Assembly: GCA_947447355.1 (NCBI GenBank)
Contig: CANFJF010000040.1
Coordinates: forward strand, 1-34,660
Direction of reading: 5' to 3'
DNA from: Comamonadaceae bacterium
GTDB taxonomy: Bacteria > Pseudomonadota > Gammaproteobacteria > Burkholderiales > Burkholderiaceae_C
Length of the DNA: 34,660 bases
Made by a program: the position numbers and the translations under genes. The notes under the pieces are model-generated. The model did not search any database and had not been told where the DNA came from. It saw only the letters and a list, made by a program, of their open reading frames with translations. Below, piece after piece: positions 7,831 to 14,780 of the stretch; the first letter of the stretch is position 1; the number at the start of each line of letters is the position of its first letter.

Positions 7831-8532
7831 TTAAGTTGTCATCGTTGAGACCTCCCTGTTGAGCGTTTCGAGAAAGCGTGCGGCGTTGGCACCATCGCAA
7901 ATCCGATGATCAAACGTCAAGCTTGCCGGGAGCAGAGATCGGTTGACTGGCGCATCCTTTGAAATCCATGACAGACAAACATGCTTTATCCGTCCCAAGC
8001 CCAGTATTCCCACCTGCGGCGGATTCACAATGGGTGTAAAAAAGTCAATACCCAAAGGACCGAGATTGGTCACGGTGAATGTTCCGCCTGTCAGGTCCTC
8101 CGGGGCGTGTTTCCACGCAATAGCCAGCTGCGATTGAGCACGTTTGACCGCGCTGAGTTGTGCAATATCCATCGACTGAGCTTCACGTATAACGGGGACC
8201 AACAGACCACGCGGCGTGTCCGCCGCGACGCCGAGGTGGACACTGCGATAAGTACGATGCACCTCGCCATCGAAGGTGCCGTTAAGTTCCGGATGCGCTT
8301 GAAGCGACAGAACCGTGGCGCGCAATAGGCGGTCGACAATAGCGCCCGCTGAGTGACCCGCAAGTACCAATGCAGTGACCTCGATGTCCCGATGCAGCGT
8401 CACGGGAACACAGTTTTGATGCGCTTCACTCAACCGTCTTGCAACGACTCTTCGCGCTCCACGCAATGGTCGCTCGTCCAACAGGCCGGCGATCTCCGCC
8501 GGCCTGTTCAGGGTCACTTGACTATCGGCCAT
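7831..8532 (-). CDS. 2-oxoacid dehydrogenase E2 acyltransferase, catalytic core only
   Basis: A 233-residue protein matching only the C-terminal catalytic domain of dihydrolipoamide acyltransferases. It begins directly with RPLRGARRVVARRLSEAHQN, the usual first helix of the core, and contains VNPPQVGILGLGRI and the active-site signature FDHRICDGANAARFL (His at about 209). It transfers an acyl group from lipoamide to CoA. There is no lipoyl domain and no peripheral subunit-binding domain in this polypeptide; the lipoyl domain is the separate gene five bases upstream. Normal E2s are about 400-600 residues. It is still the fourth catalytic component of a compact E1-alpha/E1-beta/lipoyl/E2 operon. 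How E1 and E3 dock to it is not evident. Confidence 0.9.
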   Translation of the reverse strand: MADSQVTLNRPAEIAGLLDERPLRGARRVVARRLSEAHQNCVPVTLHRDIEVTALVLAGHSAGAIVDRLLRATVLSLQAHPELNGTFDGEVHRTYRSVHLGVAADTPRGLLVPVIREAQSMDIAQLSAVKRAQSQLAIAWKHAPEDLTGGTFTVTNLGPLGIDFFTPIVNPPQVGILGLGRIKHVCLSWISKDAPVNRSLLPASLTFDHRICDGANAARFLETLNREVSTMTT

Positions 8533-8537
8533 CGCGG

Positions 8538-8777
8538 CTACGCAGTCGGCTCAATGCGGCATACGACCGTACCGACTGTCGTGACGTCACCCTCAGACAC
8601 CAGTATCTCGGTGACTGTTCCAGAAACCTCCGCTTCCATCTCCATCGTTGCTTTTTCTGATTCGATCTCAACCAGAACTTGACCGGCCTGGACCTTGTCA
8701 CCCACGGCGACATGCCACTTGATGACGTCTACTTCAACTGTGGACATGCCCATCTTGGGAATCTTCATATCAGTCAT
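8538..8777 (-). CDS. Free-standing lipoyl-domain protein (split E2)
   Basis: A 79-residue protein made of one lipoyl/biotinyl domain: MTDMKIPKMGMS, then VGDKVQAGQVLVEIESEKAT with the likely lipoylated Lys42 in the EKA turn, and ILVSEGDVTTVGTVVCRIE. The EKA context and neighbouring E1/E2 genes favour lipoate over biotin. It would act as the swinging-arm carrier between E1, the core-only E2 and a borrowed E3. The gene sits between E1 beta (five-base gap) and E2 (five-base gap), so the three are tightly co-translated. The short length is intrinsic, not a truncation, as start, stop and neighbouring genes are all in good order. Confidence 0.9.
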   Translation of the reverse strand: MTDMKIPKMGMSTVEVDVIKWHVAVGDKVQAGQVLVEIESEKATMEMEAEVSGTVTEILVSEGDVTTVGTVVCRIEPTA

Positions 8778-8782
8778 GTGGT

Positions 8783-9763
8783 TTATTTCCGTTTGTAGTT
8801 GCAGACAATTCGAATGGCGGCGGCAAGTTGCTCCGGGTTGGGCAACACGGCCAGCTCGAGCGGTGCACTGAAAGGCATTGGGACATCTGCGCGCGTGACC
8901 CGTTTGATGGGCGCTTTCAGTTCATCGAAAATTCGCTCCGAAATGATCGCGCTGATTTCGGCCGCAAAGCCACAGGTTCTATTGGTGTCGTCATAAATGA
9001 CAACCCGACCGGTTGAGCTGACCGCTTCGCACAATCCGTCGCGATCCAGAGGCAGTAAGCTCCGTGGATCCCATACCTTGACGCTGATGCCTTCAGCCTG
9101 CAGTCGCTCCGCAACGGCCAAGGCTTCGGGCACCGTGTTGCCCACCGCCACGACCGTGACGTCCGTCCCTTGGCGTTTCACATCGCCCACGCCGAGAGGC
9201 ACGGTATACATCTCCTCTGGAACATCCCCGCGCTGCGCCAACAAACTGGCCGATGCCATGAAAAACACAGGGTCGTCCTCGCGAATGGCGGTGAGCATCA
9301 TGCCCTTGGCTTCATAAGGCGTCGACGGCGCGACCAACTTGAAACCCGCGTGCAGCAGATAAGGGTAAGGACTGTCCGAATGCTGGCCAGCCTGCCCACC
9401 ACGAGAACCGTTGACCATCACGGTGTAAGTTATTGGAAGCTTTGTTTGCCCGCCTAGCATCAGCGGGAGCTTAGCGGCCTGATTCACAAGTTGGTCAAAG
9501 GCAACGTAGATCAGCGAGGGCACTTGGAATTGAACGATAGGCCGCATCCCAGCCATCGCCGCACCGATTGCGAATCCGGCAAATGCCGCTTCAGAAATGG
9601 GCGTGTCTAAGACACGATCCGGTCCAAATGCTTCAAATAGACCCTTGGTTTCACCGCGGATGGCACCGCGAATGTCTTCTCCAATGATAAATGTGCTGCT
9701 GTCCCGAGCCATCTCCTGGTGGTAGGCCTCGTTCATCGCTTGCAGGAATCTCAAAGGGCGCAT
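8783..9763 (-). CDS. 2-oxoacid dehydrogenase E1 component, beta subunit
   Basis: The ATG at 9763 gives 326 residues (MRPLRFLQAMNEAYHQEM). It is preferred over a longer reading because AAGGGGGG lies just before it and the ATG overlaps the E1-alpha stop as TAATG. Family blocks are FIIGEDIR, RVLDTPISEAAFAGFAIGAA, RPIVQFQVPSLIYVAFDQLV, GGQAGQHSDSPYPYLLHAGF and the C-terminal transketolase domain with VWDPRSLLPLDRDGL. With E1 alpha it forms the thiamine-diphosphate decarboxylase of a branched-chain, pyruvate or acetoin-type complex. Which 2-oxoacid it uses cannot be told from sequence alone. Confidence 0.93.
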   Translation of the reverse strand: MRPLRFLQAMNEAYHQEMARDSSTFIIGEDIRGAIRGETKGLFEAFGPDRVLDTPISEAAFAGFAIGAAMAGMRPIVQFQVPSLIYVAFDQLVNQAAKLPLMLGGQTKLPITYTVMVNGSRGGQAGQHSDSPYPYLLHAGFKLVAPSTPYEAKGMMLTAIREDDPVFFMASASLLAQRGDVPEEMYTVPLGVGDVKRQGTDVTVVAVGNTVPEALAVAERLQAEGISVKVWDPRSLLPLDRDGLCEAVSSTGRVVIYDDTNRTCGFAAEISAIISERIFDELKAPIKRVTRADVPMPFSAPLELAVLPNPEQLAAAIRIVCNYKRK

Positions 9764-10767
9764 TATTCGACCCCCCTTGCTGGCAGGCCTGGGTAGGTCG
9801 TGGCGTACATATAGTCGAATGCCGTACAGGGGTCGGGCCATGGACCCGCGCGCGCAAACTCAACTGACTCCTCCAGTTCACGCTCAATCGAAAGATCTGC
9901 TGCGTCGCGCTCTGCGACAGTCCATTGCCCCTGTTCAACCATTCGGCGGCCCCAGTTTTCGATGGGATCCTTCAGCCGCCACTCGGCGACCTCGGCCTTG
10001 GTTCTGTAGCTGGTGTTCATAAAACGTTCTGCCGTTTGATGGCCGCAATATCGATAGGTACTGAACTCCAGAAAGCTCGGGCCGCCGCCATTACGGGCCT
10101 TTTCGACGGCCGCTGCTGTGGCTGCATAAACTGCTTCAACGTCCATCCCGTCAACGAGTTGGCCGGACATGCCATAGGCTGCGGCACGCTCGTGCGGTTG
10201 GACCTTACTGGCCTCCTTGATCGGCGTTGTGATGGCGTAGAGGTTGTTTTCGCACACAAACACCATCGGAAGATTCCAAACCGCGGCCAGGTTTAAAGAT
10301 TCATGCAAGACGCCTTGATTGATGGCGCCATCGCCAAAGAACGGGACGGCGACAGTTGAAGACCCCGATGACTTGAAACGAAAGGCCGCGCCACAGGCAA
10401 TCGGCGCACCGGCACCAACAATGCCGTTGGCCCCATAAATACCCAAACTCACATCGGCGATATGCATCGAACCGCCTCGCCCTTTGTTACACCCCGTGGT
10501 TCGGCCCATTAACTCCGCAAGCATGTGGCGCACCTTCGCGCCCTTGGCGATGATGTGTCCATGACCACGGTGTGTACTGGTGATGATGTCATCGGGCCTC
10601 AGTGCCGCACAAACTCCGGTTGCGACAGCCTCCTGGCCAACGTACTCATGACAGACACCGGCAATTTCGTTGTCGTCCACAAGCTTGACCACCGTCTCCT
10701 CAAACCGACGTATGAGCCGCATTCGCAAGTAGAGTTGTTTCGCTAACTCTGTATCAAGGTTCACCAT
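9763..10767 (-). CDS. 2-oxoacid dehydrogenase E1 component, alpha subunit (TPP-dependent)
   Basis: A 334-residue protein of the PDH/BCKDH/acetoin E1-alpha family. Landmarks are YLRMRLIRRFEE near residue 12, HEYVGQEAVATG (40-51), STHRGHGHIIAKG, KGRGGSMHIAD and the ThDP-binding GDGAINQGVLHESLNLA (145-161) ending in CENN near 175. Active-site His residues in HRGHGH are present. The length is close to AcoA-type subunits (about 325-335), which often feed a CoA-forming complex in environmental betaproteobacteria. It couples to E1 beta by a one-base overlap. The gene follows the amidohydrolase with a 52-base gap, suggesting that the lactone-opening product or a derivative becomes the 2-oxoacid substrate. 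Confidence 0.93.
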   Translation of the reverse strand: MVNLDTELAKQLYLRMRLIRRFEETVVKLVDDNEIAGVCHEYVGQEAVATGVCAALRPDDIITSTHRGHGHIIAKGAKVRHMLAELMGRTTGCNKGRGGSMHIADVSLGIYGANGIVGAGAPIACGAAFRFKSSGSSTVAVPFFGDGAINQGVLHESLNLAAVWNLPMVFVCENNLYAITTPIKEASKVQPHERAAAYGMSGQLVDGMDVEAVYAATAAAVEKARNGGGPSFLEFSTYRYCGHQTAERFMNTSYRTKAEVAEWRLKDPIENWGRRMVEQGQWTVAERDAADLSIERELEESVEFARAGPWPDPCTAFDYMYATTYPGLPARGVE

Positions 10768-10819
10768 AAATCACCTATTGAAGAAGTTCCCGATTTGACA
10801 GGGCTGAAAATGGACATCT

Positions 10820-11713
10820 TTATGCACCGGGCTGACCATAGAAGCGTGTTGGGTTGTCCGCCAAAACTCGCTTCTGCATTTCGGGATCAGGAACTGTCCG
10901 TGCGAACAAGTCGAGTAGCGCGCCCACGGTTGGGACTGCCTTCTCATCGTACAAACCGACGTGGGGCCAATCACTGCCCCATAAAACACGATCTGGTGCA
11001 GCTTCGACTAAAGCTTGGGCAAAAGTGATGGTGTCGGACCAATCAGACAATGAATCTGACAGACGGAATCCGCCTGACAGTTTGATCATGCAATCAGCGT
11101 TTCGCATGAGATGAAGCACAGCCTGAAAGGCCGGATTTTGCACGCCGGCTGAAGCCGGGCACCAACCCATATGGTCCATGACAAAAGGCACCTGCAACCG
11201 CAAAAGTCGATCGACCAGTGCGGGATAGTTTTCGCCTTTAACCCCCACCTGAATGTGCCACCCTAACTCGGCGCATCGTGCTGCCGTAGCTTCCAAATTA
11301 GTCAGACCGACGCCGCCACCAACGATATCCAGTATCCGAACCCCAACGACGCCAGCAAGCTTGAGTTTTTCCAGTTCCACGTCGCTCGTTTTGCTGTCAA
11401 TGACAGCGATGCCACGCAACCTTGTCGGATGACTTTCCAGTGCGCTCACCAGCAATCTGTTGTCCGTCCCGTGGACGCTAACCTGAACCAAAAGGCCGAA
11501 GTCCAACCCCGCACAGTCGATCATGTTGATGAAATCATTGACGCTGGCCGCAGGTGGCGTGTAATGACGATCCACCACGAATGGGAACGATGGCGGGAGC
11601 CCGATAACGTGGGAATGCGTCTCCCAGGATCCTGCCGGGACAGTCAGCGAAGAAGGCGACGTTGGCGGCTTGGGTCCGAGGCAGTTGCGTGCAGTGCCAT
11701 CATATTGAAACAC
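10820..11713 (-). CDS. Amidohydrolase_2 family hydrolase, similar to 2-pyrone-4,6-dicarboxylate lactonase (LigI)
   Basis: A TIM-barrel metal-dependent hydrolase. The chosen GTG start at 11713 (298 residues) follows AGAGGGG at good spacing and puts the metal-site HxH (ETHSHVIG) at residues 33-35, as in LigI-type proteins; an in-frame ATG at 11800 would add 29 odd residues. Other marks are LRGIAVID, VVGVRI, FVMDHMGW with a conserved His, MIKLSGGFR and the C-terminal RVLWGSDWPHVG with the catalytic Asp, followed by ADNPTRFYG. LigI hydrolyses a pyrone lactone in aromatic catabolism; others in the family are decarboxylases. As first gene of the operon it probably opens a lactone or cleaves a carboxylated ring, by inference. 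Confidence 0.88.
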   Translation of the reverse strand: MFQYDGTARNCLGPKPPTSPSSLTVPAGSWETHSHVIGLPPSFPFVVDRHYTPPAASVNDFINMIDCAGLDFGLLVQVSVHGTDNRLLVSALESHPTRLRGIAVIDSKTSDVELEKLKLAGVVGVRILDIVGGGVGLTNLEATAARCAELGWHIQVGVKGENYPALVDRLLRLQVPFVMDHMGWCPASAGVQNPAFQAVLHLMRNADCMIKLSGGFRLSDSLSDWSDTITFAQALVEAAPDRVLWGSDWPHVGLYDEKAVPTVGALLDLFARTVPDPEMQKRVLADNPTRFYGQPGA

Positions 11714-11831
11714 TTCATTCCCCTCTAGTTGAAAGCGATCTACATCGACGATCACGTTAGCTCGGAATACCCGACACAGAGCAAGTCGAGCAACAACCAT
11801 TGAACCTTCAATGCCCTTAATTTCTCAAAGA

Positions 11832-11880
11832 ATATTAGCAGAAAATTCCAACCGACTGGAAAATTAAAAGATATATGTAT
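11832..11880 (-). promoter_or_regulatory. Likely promoter/operator region of the eight-gene catabolic operon
   Basis: On the minus strand TTCCAG (plus 11856-11861) and TAATAT (plus 11832-11837) are separated by 18 bases, a plausible weak sigma-70 promoter. An inverted repeat TTCCA-N6-TGGAA (11846-11861) overlaps the -35; its arms resemble the TGGAA/TTCCA arms of the E. coli IclR operator. ATATATGTAT lies just upstream at 11871-11880 and recalls the half-site of the 3831 palindrome. Confidence 0.45.
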
Positions 11881-12254
11881 TTTTTTAAGATGAAGTTTGC
11901 ACTTATTTTATTCATCGAGACCACCATAAATGAACGGCAGAAAAGTCGCGAATAGCATCGACATGCCAAGACTAAAGCAGCAGACCTGCAGCCTTGGATC
12001 GCTACGTAAGGCGGAACAGAAACAAGGTGCACTGACGTCAGTAGAACAAGGTAGGACCTAAGACGATATTCATCGATGGCAAAAAGGTCTCGGTGCTAAA
12101 TGAGGGCGATAAGCGTTATACCGGAACACGTCATATGAATATCGGAGCGAACAAACGGGACCCCAAGGGATGGTGAAAATCCTTCCCCCTTCAGTGGGCT
12201 GCTACAGCAGCGGTAGAAACAACTGAACCTCCAACCGAGGCACGCAGGAAGACT
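11881..12254. other. Gene-poor stretch with an unidentified possible gene remnant
   Basis: No complete gene is seen between the amidohydrolase promoter and the citryl-CoA-lyase-like gene. On the plus strand 12045-12176 is open for 43 codons without a start and has protein-like composition (TIFIDGKKVSVLNEGDKRY, then a Gly/Asn/Asp-rich end before TGA). I do not recognise the family. It may be a broken fragment of a former gene, in line with the CoA-ligase debris on the other side of the lyase gene. Confidence 0.3.
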
Positions 12255-13028
12255 TCAGCGCAAATGCGCCGTGGCCTGCTCTTCCACCATGGCCTTGATC
12301 TCACGGGCCATCGGGTTACGCAATTCCTCCAGCACGTGAGCGACCAAGCCGATGGCACGCGCCATCACACCTACGCCGCGCACAATATTCCATGGCAAGC
12401 CAAGTTCACTGGCCACAGCGGCAATAGCACCGGTGGCATTGACCGGTAAATTTTTACCCAGACGCCGACCAGCTTCTTCTGCGACAGCGTTCATCAGCGC
12501 AACGTACTGGCCGGAAAAACCGTTGGCCTGGGCGATCTCAAACAGCTTAGGCGTGCGTGGATCGATGGGCTTGTGAATATGGTGACCAATTCCAGGCACG
12601 CTTTTTCCGAGCGCCATCTGTTGGTCCACAATCTGGCGCGCGAGGGCTGCAATATCGACGGCAACCTTCGTGTCTGGCAGCGCATCTTGCAGTAGGCGGG
12701 CAGCATCTTCCATGCTGCCGACAAACACGCTGCCTAGACCACTGAGGCCAGCACCCACGGCCGCCTGCATGGCCTCCGGTGCGCCCGCAATGGTCATGCG
12801 TGTGACGATGGCGCTGGGCGTCATGCCGTGCTCAACAAGACTCACGGCAATCGCATTGAAAACCGTCGATTCTTGCGGTGTGGGCAACCGGTCTGTCAGT
12901 TCAAGAAAAGCCATGTCGCCGAGAGACACCTTGCCGAGAATATCCTGGCAAAGATCCAAGCCCTTGACGGTGATCTTGTCCGTGGTGCTCCACGAAATAT
13001 CCGTTCTGATCGATTTACGTTTAGTCAT
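12255..13028 (-). CDS. Citryl-CoA lyase-like, short citrate-synthase-family protein
   Basis: The ATG at 13028 (MTKRKSIRTD) gives 257 residues; a longer reading adds 18 unlikely residues. The protein matches the C-terminal catalytic part of the citrate synthase superfamily: GDMAFLELTDRLPTPQES, VGAGLSGLGSVFVGSMEDAA in the CoA region, SVPGIGHHIHKPIDPRTPKL with the active-site His, and VMARAIGLVAHVLEEL near the end. Proteins of this length are usually annotated citryl-CoA lyase, cleaving citryl-CoA to acetyl-CoA and oxaloacetate; related ones may act on other citrate-like CoA esters. It stands alone on the minus strand between decayed sequence, with a weak Shine-Dalgarno (AAAGAAAG), so its link to either operon is unclear. 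It might supply a carbon-carbon lyase to the CoA pathway. Confidence 0.85.
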   Translation of the reverse strand: MTKRKSIRTDISWSTTDKITVKGLDLCQDILGKVSLGDMAFLELTDRLPTPQESTVFNAIAVSLVEHGMTPSAIVTRMTIAGAPEAMQAAVGAGLSGLGSVFVGSMEDAARLLQDALPDTKVAVDIAALARQIVDQQMALGKSVPGIGHHIHKPIDPRTPKLFEIAQANGFSGQYVALMNAVAEEAGRRLGKNLPVNATGAIAAVASELGLPWNIVRGVGVMARAIGLVAHVLEELRNPMAREIKAMVEEQATAHLR

Positions 13029-13072
13029 ATTTTCAAACTTTCTTTGATGTGGACGGTTGCTTGTCTTGCGGT

Positions 13073-13370
13073 TCAACGGCAATGGAAATTTTGTGGGGAG
13101 CAGGTCACATCCAGAAACGCAATATAGCGCGGTACGTTGTGGGTGTCCAAAAGCTCACGACACCACGTAAACATCTCATCAACACTCATCCTGTCTTCCG
13201 GCTTGATCAAGATGGCCGCTGAATCGTAAACACAGGGAGGTGCGATGACAGCCATATCGAGTTCTGCTGCGACGATGCATTTGTTCGGTCTTTTGAGGAT
13301 GTCTTTTTGCGTGCCGCTTAGAAAAATAACCATCGCTGTTCCGCTGTACTAGGTCGACCAGGTCGACCGT
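13073..13370 (-). pseudogene. Decayed C-terminal fragment of an AMP-dependent acyl-CoA synthetase
   Basis: Reading the minus strand from about 13370, one frame gives DLVQRNSDGYF, matching the TGDLVRRDxDGYF block of adenylate-forming ligases. After a frameshift the next frame gives GTQKDILKRPN (the hinge R-K-D-x-I-K-R block), VAAELDMAVIAPPCVYDSAA (normally the ExE...HPAV..AAVVG block, with about 15 residues missing) and MSVDEMFTWCRELL with VPRYIAFLD. The catalytic-Lys end is lost. A 9-base tandem duplication (GTCGACCTG/GTCGACCTA) lies in the first block. The order of the blocks and two disruptions make this a pseudogene remnant rather than a small gene. Confidence 0.75.
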
Positions 13371-13375
13371 CATCA

Positions 13376-13708
13376 ACGATGCAGCATTGTGCCTATACGC
13401 AATACAGATGATGGCCCAACAAAAAATGCAAGCCAAGGATAAATACTGGTTTGTGCTGTCGCAGAAAGGTCGTTTCGCGAATCGCCCACGACCTACACTG
13501 CACACACCCCGACTCGCGAACGCGCTGTCCAAACTTTGATGACGCTGACCGAAAACCTCCGACGACAGCGTGGACTCGCCTTGGATCAATAGCGCTTGTT
13601 GTGCCGGCACACTTCATCGAGTTTTTAAGACCCCATCCAAGTTCGCGTCGTGATGCGAATAACGTATCAACACGTCCTGCGGGAACCGCATTTTTGAATT
13701 CAATAAGT
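13376..13708. other. Gene-free spacer upstream of the CoA operon
   Basis: About 330 bases between the ligase remnant and the operon promoter contain only overlapping open frames with no recognisable protein pattern, no repeat and no RNA gene that I can identify. It may be further decayed sequence from the ligase gene. Confidence 0.4.
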
Positions 13709-13738
13709 TTGACGACTGTCGCGATGCTAAAGTATAAA
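13709..13738 (+). promoter_or_regulatory. Sigma-70-like promoter of the eleven-gene CoA operon
   Basis: TTGACG (13709-13714) and TATAAA (13733-13738) are 18 bases apart, followed by an A-rich leader and an AGGGAG ribosome site before the ATG at 13769. A small inverted repeat CGAC-T-GTCG (13713-13721) sits inside the promoter and could be a repressor site, for example for the MarR protein encoded in the operon. Confidence 0.6.
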
Positions 13739-13768
13739 AATAAACAGTAAAAAAGGGAGACTCGTGCA

Positions 13769-14737
13769 ATGAACCGTACAAATTTCAGACTTATTTGTGC
13801 TGCATGGCTGGCCGCAGCTTTCCTCAACACATCGGCGGCGGAGATCTACCCGAATCGTCCGGTCAGGATCGTCGTGCCGTTTGCTGCAGGGGGTGGCGGC
13901 GATTTCATCGTACGCGCTTGGTCTGACAAATTATCTGAGGTGCTCAAGCAGCCGGTCATCATCGATAACCGGGGCGGCGGTAACACGGCTGCTGGAACTG
14001 ACTATGTTTCCAAGGCCACTCCTGACGGCTACACGCTTCTCTTCACGAGCACAGCCTTGTCAACCAATCCCACGCTGCTGCCGAATCTTGCTTTCAAAAC
14101 GCCGGAGGACTTTGCGCCGATTGCTCTGGTGATCACCTACCCGTTTGGCATGGCCGTACGCACAACACTTGACGTGAACTCGATTCCGGAGCTGATTGCC
14201 TATGCCAAAAAGAACCCTGGCAAGCTCAGTGCAGGAACTTCGGGTGAGGGTTCAGCATCGCATCTGGCGGCGGAGCTGTTCAAGGATGCGACGGGCACCA
14301 GCATCATGACCGTCCCTTACCGCGGTGCGGGACTCGCCATGAATGATGTTGCCGCTGGCCACGTGGACATGATGTTCACCGGCATGTCGCAAATCAGACC
14401 TTTGGTAGAAAGCAAACGAGTCAAGGTCTTGGCCTCATCGGGACTCAAACGGCTGCATTCGGCCCCCGACGTGAAAACGATTGCGGAGCAAGGCGTCAAA
14501 GGCTTCAATGCCGTCGTCTGGTGGGGGCTGCTGGCACCGGCGGGCACGCCCAAAGAAGTGGTCGACAAAATGAACCTAGCACTGCGCACCAGCTTGGCCC
14601 ACCCTGAAGTCGCCAAACGCCTTGAAGTCATTGATGGCGAGATTCACATCTCGACCCCCCAAGAATTCGACACCATGATTCGCGAGGAAATTGTGCGCTG
14701 GCGCAAGTTGCTCAAGCCAGTGGTGACCAAGCCGTGA
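13769..14737 (+). CDS. Tripartite tricarboxylate transporter (Bug family) substrate-binding protein, first copy
   Basis: A 322-residue protein with a signal peptide (about 1-23, ending NTSAA-EIYPNRPVR). The Bug pattern follows: PNRPVRIVVPFAAGGGGDFI, QPVIIDNRGGGNTAAGTDYV, PDGYTLLFTS, SAGTSGEGSASHLAAELFK and TVPYRGAGLAMNDVAAGHVD. Bug proteins bind carboxylates or other small acids in the periplasm. No TctA or TctB permease is encoded nearby, which is common for Bug genes in Burkholderiales; the receptor must use a remote permease or act as a sensor. It has a strong start (AGGGAGA before the ATG) and is the first gene after the promoter at 13709, so the operon is probably devoted to the acid it binds. 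Confidence 0.92.
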   Translation: MNRTNFRLICAAWLAAAFLNTSAAEIYPNRPVRIVVPFAAGGGGDFIVRAWSDKLSEVLKQPVIIDNRGGGNTAAGTDYVSKATPDGYTLLFTSTALSTNPTLLPNLAFKTPEDFAPIALVITYPFGMAVRTTLDVNSIPELIAYAKKNPGKLSAGTSGEGSASHLAAELFKDATGTSIMTVPYRGAGLAMNDVAAGHVDMMFTGMSQIRPLVESKRVKVLASSGLKRLHSAPDVKTIAEQGVKGFNAVVWWGLLAPAGTPKEVVDKMNLALRTSLAHPEVAKRLEVIDGEIHISTPQEFDTMIREEIVRWRKLLKPVVTKP

Positions 14738-14780
14738 ACCCTGTTTCAAGTACTTTTCCAAGACCTTGCGGAACGAGCCA

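Noticed and set aside
13352..13368. Tandem GGTCGACC palindromes as a possible attachment or operator site
   Set aside because: They are explained as a 9-bp duplication inside the ligase remnant (VDLVDLV in translation).
13179..13610. 143-codon minus-strand open frame read as a complete gene
   Set aside because: Only the short DLVQRNSDGYF part matches anything, and it continues in another frame; best explained by the decayed ligase remnant.
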